DNA of 64,000 nucleotides from Tillus elongatus (taxonomy: Eukaryota; Arthropoda; Insecta; Coleoptera; Cleridae), in the NCBI GenBank assembly GCA_964006375.1, contig OZ023265.1:114097084-114161083 (forward strand). The letters are read 5' to 3'. Under the pieces are notes generated by a model. It was not told the origin of the DNA and searched no databases. It was given only the letters and a program-made list of their open reading frames with translations. The translations under genes were made by a program, and so were the position numbers. Shown here piece by piece: positions 1 to 11,550 of the stretch (position 1 is the stretch's first letter; every line of letters starts with the position of its first letter).

Positions 1-950
1 CGCAGCAAACACCATAGTGTTTGATAAAGATTGTGGAACAAGTAATTGCAGTTTCTTGATAAATGATAGTAGTAGCATTTTGGGAGCTCTCTCTAAACCA
101 CTAAAATGTACCTCACTGTAAATTCCTCTTTAATCTTCTTTGAACTTTTTAATTCTTAATTTAGGCGATCAAACCGCAACATTTTCTGTTTTGGTTTACA
201 GTGATGAGTAAGTTAAGAAATTCTGCTGAATTTGTGCATTCCAGGAATGATCAATATCGGCGCCACTGGTCTCCGGATTGTTCATAATCTGTACATGGGA
301 ACTCGATCACGTACCGGACCCAAATATCTTGAAATTAATTTATTCTAATTGTACCAAAGCAAGAACGAGTCTTACACACTGCTAGCTGCTCTAGGTAATA
401 AAATTTATATTCGGCCACGGCGAACTCACATACTTAAATTATAATACGACTGAGATCAACGTATGAGGCTTGTATTGAAAACATTCAGGTAAAAAGGATC
501 AGGACTGTATTAAGATTTTAGTATCTGTTACTTACCTTTAATTTATTTTAAAGAAAAAATAAACGATTGCTTGGTTAACGTAGGTTTCAGCCCAACCATA
601 CATCGCCACCAAAGTTACCTCACTACCAGTCGAATTAAATTGTATACAGTAGGTTAGCCCAAAAATAAAAATTAAACACAAACATTACAGAATTTTTGGG
701 TGCAAATTTACTTAAACTGATTCTCATGTTTTGTATTTATATAAAAGATAATAATTGTTGTATATGAAACAAATTAGTACACAAGACAAAACCTACTTGG
801 TAGGAAAAATATACAAAGAAAAGAGTTTAAGCAATTTAAAATGTACATAACAAAAAAAGTAATCTGGTCTAAGGCTTATTTAGTACCATTAGTAATATTT
901 TACCCGAATTTTATTGTGATCTCACTTAATTACTTCCGGATCGTCACGTG
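1..950. other. AT-rich DNA with no recognised feature
   Basis: No reading frame here resembles a known protein and no repeat boundary is visible. A short piece around 240-310 (CACTGGTCTCCGGATTGTTC) loosely resembles 17,210-17,240, which may be a degraded shared repeat. Confidence 0.5.
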
Positions 951-954
951 TGAA

Positions 955-1770
955 AATATCGCATCGGTGACAAAAATTTCAAAAATTTTTCTTCGCTTAA
1001 ACGTTATAAAAAGTATCAAAACATATAGAAAAGATGATTTGGGAACATTTTTTTTTTGTATGCCGATCTGTCCGTCTGTATGTCTGTCTGCTTGTAGCAA
1101 CGATAACTTTAGAACAAATTGAGATATCGTCTTCAAATTTGGTATACAGTTAGCACTCGACAAACGACGGTTAGGATTGTTTTTGGGTAAAATCTCTTTA
1201 GGGGGTAGTGTATGAATGGGGGGTGATTCGCTGAAAATTGACATTTTTTTGTTAAAACTCGTGACGTTTTAGGGTTTATTTATTAGAAAACTTTTAATTT
1301 CATCAAACATCTGGTATTCTGTGCTGAAATTAAATTTGGGGTTGTGTGTGTGGAGGTGGAATATTGTTGACAAAAATTTTGATTTTTTTTAAAACGGCGC
1401 AAAAAGTCTGAAAACATATAGAATACATGATTCTGGAACGAAAATTGGTTTGTCTGTGGGTCGGTTAGTCTGTCGGCATGTACGTATGTCTGTTAATAGG
1501 TGCAGTAACTTGCGAACTAATTGAGATATCATCTTCAAATTTGGTATCCAGTTAGCACCCGGCAAAGGAACGCTTCGAATTGTTTTTGAGTAAGACCGCT
1601 GCAGAGGATAGGAGATAAATAAGGGATGACTTGGTAGAAATTAATATTTTCCAATAAAACTCGAGTAATATAACGCTTCAAAAGTTTATGGGCACAGGAA
1701 TGCAAATATTTGCTTTGTGGTCAAGTCATGGGCCTTACATTCATTTCGTGAGAATGTATTTCTGGAAAGA
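955..1770. repeat. Two diverged tandem copies of a ~400-base repeat
   Basis: Two units follow each other, at about 955-1360 and 1365-1770. Each has a run of CTGTCTGTCTG-like bases, then AATTGAGATATCNTCTTCAA and TTGGTAT-CAGTTAGCAC, and ends in a G-rich stretch followed by AAAACTCG. The copies are clearly related but diverged by substitutions and small indels. The two small reading frames across this part are unrelated to known proteins. I read it as a degraded interspersed repeat; its superfamily is unknown. Confidence 0.7.
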
Positions 1771-1787
1771 ATAAATTATAATAGCTA

Positions 1788-2745
1788 TGTTTTTTTTATA
1801 ATTCAACAACACACCACGAGGGCTTACAGCCTAAATACTATCGTACCGTGGGTGTCGACAAAGAGGAAAGAGGCAACTTGTTAATTCTGGACTTGAAGGT
1901 TTGGAGGTTCGGAGGAGAAGGAAAAACATGTGCCGGCAGGGAATTCCACAATTTGGAAATCCACGGGACAAAAGAGCGGGCATAACAAGATCAAGTTCCA
2001 CGTCTCGTGACCTGGACAGTAAAAGGTTGCATTCGCTCTGTTCCCCTGGTAGATCGGTTGGGGGCAGCAGGTGGAGGAACTATGGAAGAAAGCTCATCTG
2101 AGCAGTGCCCGTGCAGATATCTATAAAAAAGAGAGAGAGGACAACAACGGCACGTCGGTGAGCAAGGGATGGCAGCCTTTGTGTGCGGGTAGGGTCACCG
2201 ATGAGACGTATAGCTATCTTTTGAATGGAGTCCAGAATAGCGAGTGTAGAAGCGGCAGCGGCACCCCAGATGCGGGAGCAGTATTCGAGGTTTGGCCCTA
2301 TTTGTGAAGTATGTAAGGTATAGAGATTAGCTGGTGAAAAGTATTTGCGAGCCCGGAAGAGGAAACCTAATTTCTTAGCAGCCGCTTCTGCAATTGATGT
2401 GACATGTTGGTGCCAATTGAGATTTCGATCCACAGAAATGCCGACAAGTGAAAATAACTCATTACTTTGAATAACTTGGTTGTTCATTGTGTTGGATCTA
2501 GGGCTGGTGTATCTCTTATGAGAAAGAAAGCAAGACTGAGATTTGGTGGAGATGAATTGTACAAGATTTCTACTTCCCCAGTCTAAAATTTTTTGGACAT
2601 CCACGGAGACAGAACCCTCCATGAGTCTGCGATCCTCATCTAATTGGGCTAAAAAGACAGGCTTAGAATATTGTATATGAGGGTGCTGTCGTCCGGGTAA
2701 CTCTGAACTCGGTGGAAGTGTAACCAACAAACATAAGGCTCTGGC
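1788..2745 (-). pseudogene. 5'-truncated jockey-type LINE, copy A (end of reverse transcriptase ORF)
   Basis: Read on the minus strand this is the last part of a jockey-superfamily ORF. It begins just before the catalytic box, runs through the thumb region (ILDWGSRNLVQF, LVGISVDRNLNWHQHVTSI, SQIGPNLEYCSRIWG) and ends in the conserved tail LWNSL...FKSRINKL near 1,860-1,960 with frame changes. The 3' untranslated part and A-rich tail end near 1,788. It is highly similar to the copy at 28,616-30,304. The catalytic box reads SYPDDS, so the usual YADD is changed to YPDD. The abrupt 5' end near 2,745 is what incomplete target-primed reverse transcription produces. The copy has frameshifts and is not functional. 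Confidence 0.9.
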
Positions 2746-2749
2746 ATTT

Positions 2750-3130
2750 GTTACAGTTAAATTGTGTTGTTAACTTATACTTAGTTGGAAAGTTTCATGT
2801 ATAGGCTGGTCAGCAACTAATGATTGGTCTAACTATAAGATAAACTAAACATTTTACTGCCACTATCGATTTAATGTATAAAGTAAGGTGCCATGAGGAG
2901 CATTTTGGCGTGAGCAACATCGTATTTTTAAAACAGTGACCGTCATGATAATTTTTATAAACATACGCTTCTTAAAGCAAACCGCTAGTAAAAAGCCCGC
3001 ATGCGTCTATGCACCTTCCCATGCTTAATATAATTGTGTTGGGTAAAGCGGGTGCTTTGTTTCGTGAAGCCTCGCTGCTTTATTGCAAGTGATAATTCTC
3101 AACCAGCAAAAATTACCGGAGGTCTAGGTT
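2750..3130. other. No recognised feature
   Basis: AT-rich sequence between a LINE fragment and an H1 repeat. No similarity to the other elements of the window was noticed. Confidence 0.4.
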
Positions 3131-3134
3131 TATG

Positions 3135-3660
<526 letters not shown>

Positions 3661-3664
3661 AGAA

Positions 3665-4185
3665 AAATATGACACAAAATGACTAATAAGCTCCTAGATC
3701 TGTGTCCAGGTCGTTATTTTCCGTCATTTCATTAAAATACAGGCAAAAAATCAATTGTAATTCAAAATTGTTTGGTATATATAATAAAGAGGTTAGAAAA
3801 TTAACATACGCATTAAGCGAATGTACCTGCTAGCACACACATCTCTCATATCTACGGTGGTCCAGTGGTCTAAGCGGTGTGCATCAGATAAGGCGAGTTC
3901 TAATCCTAGTTAGTAATTTCACTTTTTTTTGATTTTTTTGTCTTTCATTTCATTTTACCGTTATCTGATCAGATTGTTGTTATTCCGATGAATTTTTTAG
4001 AGAGATTTTGTGTAAAAAATGAGTTAATAAAGAAGAGATAAAAACGTTTAAGACTTAACTCAATTTGAAAAGCATATCTGGTTGTTGGTTCTTGTCCTAA
4101 CTTAGTGACACCGTTCTATATTTAATACAGTCGTAGACTTTTCCCGTGGCTTCACTAGTGCTTGTTCTTTTTTCTGCAAACTTTT
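3665..4185. other. No recognised feature
   Basis: AT-rich sequence with a few tRNA-like words (GGTGGTCCAGTGGTCTAAGCGG at 3,855-3,876 followed by GCGAGTTCTAATCC at 3,892-3,905). These could be the A and B boxes of a degraded tRNA-derived SINE head. Its body does not match the other SINEs of the window. Confidence 0.4.
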
Positions 4186-4298
4186 CAATTTTTAGTGATT
4201 TTTTGAAATAAAAGTCACTAAAAATTGAAAATTTTTTTCTTAAAAAAAACCACTGAGGTGATCGCGACTTGAATTTTTAAAAATCGATTCAAATGTGC

Positions 4299-4316
4299 GA
4301 AGACCAAAACGAACAG

Positions 4317-4386
<70 letters not shown>

Positions 4387-4404
4387 CTGTTCGTTTTGGT
4401 CTTC
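4299..4404. repeat. Perfect 106-base palindrome with (TA)n centre
   Basis: The 22 bases at 4,299-4,320 (beginning GAAGACCAAAACGAACAGG) are repeated exactly in inverted form at 4,383-4,404, and everything between is TA repeat. The whole segment is therefore self-complementary and could extrude as a cruciform or hairpin. Confidence 0.97.
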
Positions 4405-4413
4405 CCTTGTTAT

Positions 4414-4514
<101 letters not shown>

Positions 4515-4739
4515 AACTCAAAAAATAATGGGCCAATTTTAACCAAATTTGGTGAGTACCTTCCTAAGTGAGAATTGGAACCTGTGATGAGCACTGATAA
4601 GTACACTTGGAGAACCCAAATCACCACAACACATTTTTTTAAAGACTTGTAGATAGTTTCACTAACAAAATTAGCGAGCGTCATCAGAAAATTAATTTTT
4701 TAACCTATTCTGCGCAATCTAGACACCCCAGATAAACCT

Positions 4740-5435
4740 ATGAGAGACATAAAATATTAAGAGGAAATTTACTAATTGTTAATCGGATGAATCAGGTGAG
4801 TTCCTACCCCTGTAGTGTGGCGAATGTCACACTGGCGGTAGAACTTAAAGATTTACCTATTTTATTGTGCAGTTAAGTTTAATAAACAGTGTGGAACAGC
4901 CAAATGAAGGTAGTTAAGTATCTCAATTATCCTAATCCTATTTTTTTTTTGGTGGAATTTTATAGATTGAGGTTTAAGAAACACCATAAGCTACTTTAAA
5001 GTCCTGAAAAAATTACTTATTCCGCTTCTCAGTTCTTTAGCACGTTTACCATCAGCCACAACAAGACTTCCAATGTACATACCGATACATTTTCAATTGT
5101 TGATATCGTTTCGACTTGTATCCATTTTTGCAGTCCTATCTTTATTCTTCACAGTTTCAGTTAATGCCTTTTCAACAAGTTGTCCAACACAATGGATATC
5201 CTTTGCATTTTTCTGCTTTTTCTATCAGCGATTCGTATGCAATGGAACTTTGGTACGTTTATCTTGAACTTTTGAGCCTACTGGTTGGATCTTTTGTGAT
5301 AAAATTGAATAAATGTAGTGACAAAGGCATCCCAGTATGTCGTTAGGTTGTACTGGCTGTGGTATGATTACCATTCGCACATTTTAAAATAGCAATCCTT
5401 GCCGTACGCTTTGCTTATTTTAGCTTGAGTTTATC
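4740..5435. other. No recognised feature
   Basis: Two overlapping short frames at 5,073-5,346 show no family signature. I see no RNA gene and no repeat boundary. Confidence 0.4.
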
Positions 5436-5439
5436 TGTC

Positions 5440-6150
5440 TCTACTACAAAGCTATGACAACCAAATTTGGTACTTAAGTTTTTACCTTCAAACTTAACCC
5501 ACAGGCCCAAATTCAAATCTCTAAGTCAAAACGAAAAAAAAAACTATACGCAAAAAATTGGGTGCCAGTGGTGATCAGAGAAATGCGAAGAACAAAATAT
5601 TTTGCATGGATAACAAAACCGATTGAATATTGCAGACAAACTATCGGTTTTCTTGGGAGAAGAAGGTCAAGGAATACGATAAAAAATTACTTTGAAAATG
5701 TTATAGTTTTTCTTTTTAAAACTTCAGTCGCGATTTAAAACGTCGTCAAAATTTCGAACAACTTGAAAGGAATAAAGGTTATGTGGAAGAAATGTCGTGA
5801 GAAGTGTGTTTTACAAAGTCTCAAGGTTCGTCTTCAACGGTCATTGTTCCTTATTTTACAAAAGTATTAGCATGAAATTCATTTCAAATAGTATCTGATG
5901 CTTAGGCAGTAGTTTCAGTTATTGAGTTTTTTCGGGAAAATTTTATGTTTATATTTAGCAATTTAGCATTTGGTACGTTTTGAAACAAAAATTGAGTTTC
6001 ATGAAATATGGTACAATGTTTCTACTGTAAAGGTTTATACTATCTACTAAATTTAATGTCTTTCTTTAAATAGGATATTCAACATTAAAAACACTTTATG
6101 AAAATTCGCTACCATAACGCACTTGCAGGTCCAGACTTTTTTAGCATCTG
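5440..6150 (+). repeat. H1 repeat, right part with terminal hairpin
   Basis: The right half of the H1 family: CAACCAAATTTGGTAC, GTCGCGATTTAAAACG, a GTTTCTACTGTAAAGG stretch, then the right terminus AAAATTCGCTACCATAACGC followed by ACTTGCAGGTCCAGAC at about 6,099-6,140. The terminal hairpin is partly damaged (TGCGT has become CAGGT). The same boxes occur in order at 51.5-52.6 and 58.8-59.9 kb. There is no (TA)n tract in this copy. Confidence 0.65.
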
Positions 6151-6154
6151 CAGC

Positions 6155-7010
6155 ATAATGTATTAGTTATTTTAGAATAACTTTTTTATGGTTTTGCCGT
6201 TGAGTAAAAGCAGAATACCCACATAATATGACCTTAGTACAGCTCTGCACATATTGTATCTCACAGTGTTCAAATACCCGAATTACTTCGTTTTTTCTTA
6301 CCATTATATTATATGATTAAGCAACAAAACTTAAACTGTTTGTGTATAAAGTATTGGAACCAGTTTCTAACTGGAATTATTATTACGGAGAGAGAAAAAA
6401 TGTACTTTTATCCATTAGACTGTGAAGTTTTTTATGCTATAAATTAAACTAATCAAATTTAGTATTAAGAAATAATGGCTCCTCTTACATGTAACTTATA
6501 TCAGGACCAGGTAACATTATATTATGGTTACATTAAACTCTCCGAGCTTAACTTTAAATTAACGGTAATTATTCTATAGAACTTGTGCCGTAAGTCTTGA
6601 ATATTTCTCGCCTCTCATTAAAATACTTTTAGAATCGAGCAAGTCGAGTTGGCGAATGCTCGGAATAGAAACAAAGAAACCAGAGGCTGTCAAATCCTCT
6701 TGTCTGTCTACTTGTTCATCATGTTACAGGCTTTATTTATAATTGATGTTTGGGTCTGGCCTTTTGTTAATTATTCGCACTGTCCATTCTTATCATTGGT
6801 AAATACTTAGGAAAGATATTAGTGAATCCAGAATATAGAATGTTGAAACATGTCTACTTAAAAATAAACTACTTAGACGAAAAAGTTGAAACAGCATCAG
6901 CTCAAAACCTCAGTGTTTATATATAAAATATCGTTCAGAAATATTGAGATAACGAACCGTACCACCAAATTCTGAAGCAAAATTATGGCAAGAAGCCTAA
7001 TGAAAAAAAG
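6155..7010. other. No recognised feature
   Basis: AT-rich sequence with no coding or repeat signature that I could assign. Confidence 0.4.
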
Positions 7011-7011
7011 T

Positions 7012-7115
7012 TCGGGACGCAGCAAGTGCGTTATAGTAGTGAATTTTCATAAAAATTGTACACTATTGGTTAGATATGTTATTAAAACTAATTATTTAAA
7101 TTTAAATGGACCTTG
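7012..7115 (-). repeat. H2 repeat terminal fragment
   Basis: The inverted terminus GACGCAGCAAGTGCGTTATA and AGTGAATTTTCATAAAAATTG, followed by the H2-type subterminal ACCTTGGAGATCGG. It then joins an H3 repeat at the words TTAGCGATTATTTG. H3's second copy (35.9 kb) is joined to an H1 fragment at the same words. Confidence 0.6.
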
Positions 7116-7119
7116 GAGA

Positions 7120-8870
7120 TCGGTTTTAGAGTCCCCGTTAGCGATTATTTGAAAAAAAAATATATTTTATATAAAGTTAAAATTTTAACATTTGGTCTTA
7201 GATATAATCTGCAAGTACTGCAAGTGCAAGTCTTTAGAAAAATTGTATTACAAATTTCTTTAAAGTTACAAAAGTTTTTCAGAAAAAAATTAATTATTTA
7301 CAAAAGGAATGTACCTGTCAAATTATAAATATGGCAGGTATTTTTCCTTATTTATTGCTTGGATGGTTTTGTTTTAGTCAACCCGTCCAGTTTTTGCAAA
7401 CAATAAACAACAAAAAAGGTTATAAACAAATTTGTCCGCAAGGCTCATTATGTTATTTTTCTTTAATTTAGTACCCTCGGTATAGCCACAGCATAATATT
7501 GATTATGCTGTGGTATATCTTTAAAATAGGATAAAGGCAGCTTAAAGAGTTCCAACTAAGCTGTTTCTTTCGCACTTTCCGCTCACACTTACTTTTTATA
7601 TTATTTTCCGCCAAGCACCCCTATTCACTCTTGGTCCCGTAAGTTTCTTGTGGGCTATTTGCAAGAAATTCTCCTTGTGGATTGGGCATCGAGAAGGGGT
7701 TCAAAGCATATTTCTAAAAATATTTTTTTTAAACACCCCCCATGTTCTAATCTGCAAATTTACGGAAAATTTAATTTTTATTGCCAAACGGAATGAGTCT
7801 ATAAAATTGTAGGTGGCAAGTAAGTATTTTTCGATATTAACCGCTTGAATCATCGGTTTTAATCAACTCAATCGAACCAGCTTCCGCAAAAAAAAAATAA
7901 CAAAAGAGGTTTTTTAAAACAAATTTGTAATTATCTGTGAAACTCATTGTGTCATTTTTTAAATTTAGTATCCACGCTGCTTTTATATAAGTTTTACTAT
8001 GTATTAAAACTCAAGATTCTAGTTAAATGGGCAAATAGGGTTATCGCCATTTGAAATATTTTTAAAAAAATTCGCTACCATAACGCACTTGAACTCTTTT
8101 CAACACTTATTTACTATTGCTGTATCCATACGTTTTGAAAATGAAATAAATATAAACAATACAGAATTTTGAAATTAAAATTTTAATAATTTAACCTAAA
8201 CATTTGTTGATATAATTTTAACTAGGGATGGGTGTACTTTGTAGTACCTGCCTAGATATTATAAGTACTTACTGTATTAGTTTCGTAATACTAACCAGTG
8301 AATTCTGTATGGAGTTCACTAGGTAATACATACAATATTTTAAATACCGTGAACGTGAAGAATGGGAAGCTTAATATTTATACATAATGAAACGTCGTTA
8401 TAAATTGCTTTCTAATCTATAAACTTTTGTGTAACCTAGAGAGGTGTCATGACAACATACTACCTGGTCCTGCACCGAGATGGCGTCCCCGTCGTATCTC
8501 TCACAATGTTCTCCAGGCTGACATGTTGCAATAACTTCCATTGTTTAGATTTTCATCTGCGAATTATTTAAATAGCATAACAGTATAGATAAGGTCATCT
8601 GTCTTTGTCCAACATTGTAGATATTGCATTACAGAATCTGAAGTGATGTCGGGGATTCTTTTATTATTAACTTCGAATAACTTTATTTTCCTTTGTTCAC
8701 ACGACTTGAAAATTGGTATATAACCATGTCCGTCTATTTTCTTTTAAGTTGTAAATTTTCGTTTCAATTACTTAGACAATTTGAGAGATATTGTGTTTAA
8801 AAAATATTTTTCAAGTTTTTATTAGGAAAAATTGTCCATTAAAATTTGATGAACGAATGCATCCAAGCCA
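7120..8870 (+). repeat. H3 repeat, copy 1 of a ~1.8-2.4 kb duplication
   Basis: Matches 35,920-38,320 in the same orientation over nearly its whole length. Shared landmarks are ACCTGTCAAATTATAAATATG, the CCACAGCATAAT...ATTATGCTGTGG hairpin (7,486-7,513 and 36,783-36,810), TTTCTTGTGGGCT, TAGAGAGGTGTCATGACAAC and ATGTCGGGGATT. Copy 1 lacks two segments that copy 2 has (36,287-36,778 and about 37,742-37,903). No coding sequence is seen. It could be a non-autonomous transposon or a dead relic of a larger element; an H1-type terminus (AAAATTCGCTACCATAACGC) lies inside it at 8,070-8,092. Confidence 0.75.
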
Positions 8871-8939
8871 TTAGCAAAATAAGGGTAATTCCCAAATTTG
8901 GTCCAAATCAGTGAGGTATTTTTTTAGTTATCGGTGGTT

Positions 8940-9015
<76 letters not shown>

Positions 9016-9130
9016 CAATTTTGGTGCGCAGTTTACTTTTAATAACGCAAACCCACGTACATAATTTGGTTGAAATAGCCGCATTATTTTCGGAGATAAA
9101 AAAATATAAAAAAAATCAAATTTTTTCAAT
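8690..9130 (-). repeat. H1 repeat fragment with (TA)n
   Basis: Reverse-oriented H1 boxes (CCAAGCCATTAGCAAAATAA, CCAAATTTGGTCCAAATC, TTAGTTATCGGTGG) lead into a (TA)n tract at 8,942-9,010. After the tract no H1 left end is found. Confidence 0.55.
8942..9010. repeat. (TA)n microsatellite
   Basis: Uninterrupted TA repeat in an H1 fragment. Confidence 0.97.
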
Positions 9131-9134
9131 GGGT

Positions 9135-10480
9135 AGCTTGAATAGAAATTAAATAATAAAGGTCAAACATCTATGAGTAACATCAAAATTCGGCCCGTAT
9201 TTCAGTTTTTCGCTTTAATGGACCCAAGAATCCCAAATTTCATGTATTTCATCGATTTATTCAGATGTTAGGGCGTAAAATAAGATTTTCAAATTAAACT
9301 TTGACACCTGTATCTTCTTTAATACCACCTTTTCCATATAGGTAAGTATGGTTAAATCCCAATAATTACACGTAATTAATCTATGGTTTCGCTATGTATC
9401 GTTAATTGCTGGACATCTGGATATTGTTAATACTTTTGCATCTTCTCGATGTAAGGAAGTAACCATTGTTTTACTATAAAGCAATACCTCTTAAAACATT
9501 GTTATAAACATTGTTGTCACATATAAAAATGATTCATCAAACACCCAATCAAAAGTAACATAATTAACAACAATACATTTCAAATGTTTCTAAGCACACT
9601 TGATTTGAATGGCAAAAGATAATTTATTGCCCTAAGGGTCACAAGTTAAAAATGTTTATAACTCTATAGTAGAATGTCAAATATCAGTTGGAATAATAAA
9701 GGCATTGCACAAGATGCTGGCCTTCACATACGAATAATATAAATTATATTGTATGAGTTAATAAAACATTATGCAAATGCACTTTACTTTCTGGTGAAAT
9801 AATAGAGATAAATCTAATCAAATTGATATCGCCTACTTTATATCAATCTCAGTGTTTTATAAAATCAATAATGGATTCGTTTAATATTTATCGATATTTT
9901 TTATGGGCGCGGATAAATTAAGCTAATTTCGTTAACACATAGGTATATCAGTTTTTGTTAATAGTACGTTTAGTATTATCTGTTAATTATTTATGGTCGC
10001 TTGGATTAAAGCGTTTAACTTTTTAAAGGTTCTATGAATATAATTATTAGCTAGTAACGTTCGCAATAGTAAGTTGTGTAACTAGAAAGTGGGTACACCT
10101 TTATTTTGTTATCATTATCAACATTATTAAGCTTAATTTTTTGTATCATATAGGTCGATCTGCGATGTCGTTTCGGAGTCTCTACCGCCTAAAGCCTTCT
10201 TTCGCTTACCATTGTTTAAATTACAACCCTTAGATGCTACTGCAGCACCATGTATCCGTTTGTATAGTTCTATCGATTACTGTTAAAGAAAAGCTCGGAA
10301 TAAAATTACTGGTATCGTTGATAACCGGCGACCGTAAGTGTCTAGTTTTGCCGCGCTTTTTTTAAGTTGTAAGACTGCAGTGTTGTATGTCACAAACAAG
10401 CTGACATAACTGCAGTGGATTGTACGCATGTCCCATCCCTCGAAGAGAGGGTACCTGCAATGTTCAAGACCTGGACAGGG
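9135..10480. other. No recognised feature
   Basis: AT-rich sequence becoming more GC-balanced after about 10,150. No protein, RNA or repeat family recognised. Confidence 0.4.
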
Positions 10481-10825
10481 TCTATTCGTTCATCAGATCA
10501 GCTTCGAAGAGCTTTAGCACCGAGTGCATTTGACCACGTGTTGTGGTATTACACATTCCGCCTATATATAATGTACATCAAGAGTATATAGTTTATATTC
10601 TATTCGTTTAACACATCAGCTTCGAAGAGCTTCTGCACCGAGTGCATTTGTGCTATTACACGTTCCGCCTATATATAATATATATCATTAGCATATAGGT
10701 TATATGGCTTTAAAGTCTATTCGTTCATCAGATCAGCTTCGAAGAGCTTCTGCACCTAGTGCATTTGATTCATACACGACCACGAGTTGTGGTATTACAC
10801 GTTCCGCCTATTTATATCAATAGTA
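10481..10825. repeat. Three tandem copies of a ~118-base unit
   Basis: Units start near 10,481, 10,599 and 10,716. Each contains TCTATTCGTTCATCAGATC or a variant, CAGCTTCGAAGAGCTT, GCACCGAGTGCATTTG, a variable ACCACGAGTTGTGGTATTACAC part (shortened in unit 2) and TTCCGCCTATATATA. Within each unit GCACCGAGTGC is itself a small palindrome. No coding potential is visible. It lies about 370 bases upstream of the piggyBac-like terminal repeat; a link is possible but not shown. Confidence 0.85.
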
Positions 10826-11191
10826 TATAGATTTTATTGTGTTTAAATATACAATTAAGTGTTTCCAAGAGATTTCATTCCATAACACGATACAGTCCAT
10901 TTTAATACGTAAGTAGCAGTAACTACAATCCACGAACCAGACACGCACAATAACAGTAAGGTTGATTGCACCCAGGCTATGATAAATTGATCGATATTTT
11001 CAATGTGGATCGTCGAAATGCACGGTGCGTTTCAGTAGCCGTTGCGGTGACAGACGGGAGTGATGAACAATGAACACGCTTACAGTAAGTCGTCGCTGGA
11101 CGAGGTAGTAACACGTGGTCAAAGTGATTGGCGGGTAAGTTTCACCCAGCTTGCGCTTGGTGTCAGAATTGATTGCAAGTACATTTTTTTG

Positions 11192-11230
11192 TTAACCCTC
11201 CGTCACTCGCGCGACGTCTCACAGACGCCT
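11192..11230 (+). mobile_element. Candidate piggyBac-type 5' terminal repeat
   Basis: TTAACCCTCCGTCACTCGCG begins at a TTAA, the target site used by piggyBac elements, followed by CCCT, the usual terminal bases of that superfamily. It lies about 360 bases before the first piggyBac-like ORF, a normal distance. I could not find a matching inverted end ending in AGGGTTAA on the right. Confidence 0.6.
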
Positions 11231-11550
11231 ATGTATACATACTAGTTATGGTAACTTCCGAAGCGGGGTGCGGGGTTTTCCCCACCTATGTGCCTTCCTC
11301 AGCTAGGTAGAAGATTAGTCACACCTACCCGCCTCATTTCACATTTACACATTGAGAAGTTGTCAGTGATATTACTTGTGACGAGTCCCGGAGACACCAC
11401 GCGTGCCTGTCGTTCGAATATTGTATATAAGTATTTGTATGAAACGTGAGATTTAGCGTGTTGTAAAGTGACTTTTTCAAGTAATAACACGTGAGTGGCA
11501 TTGCGAGCTTGTATATAATTATAACCTACACTTAAATATTATTTATACAG

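Noticed and set aside
5073..5346. Two overlapping frames with hydrophobic starts
   Set aside because: Overlapping frames of similar length with no homology; nothing supports a secreted or membrane protein.
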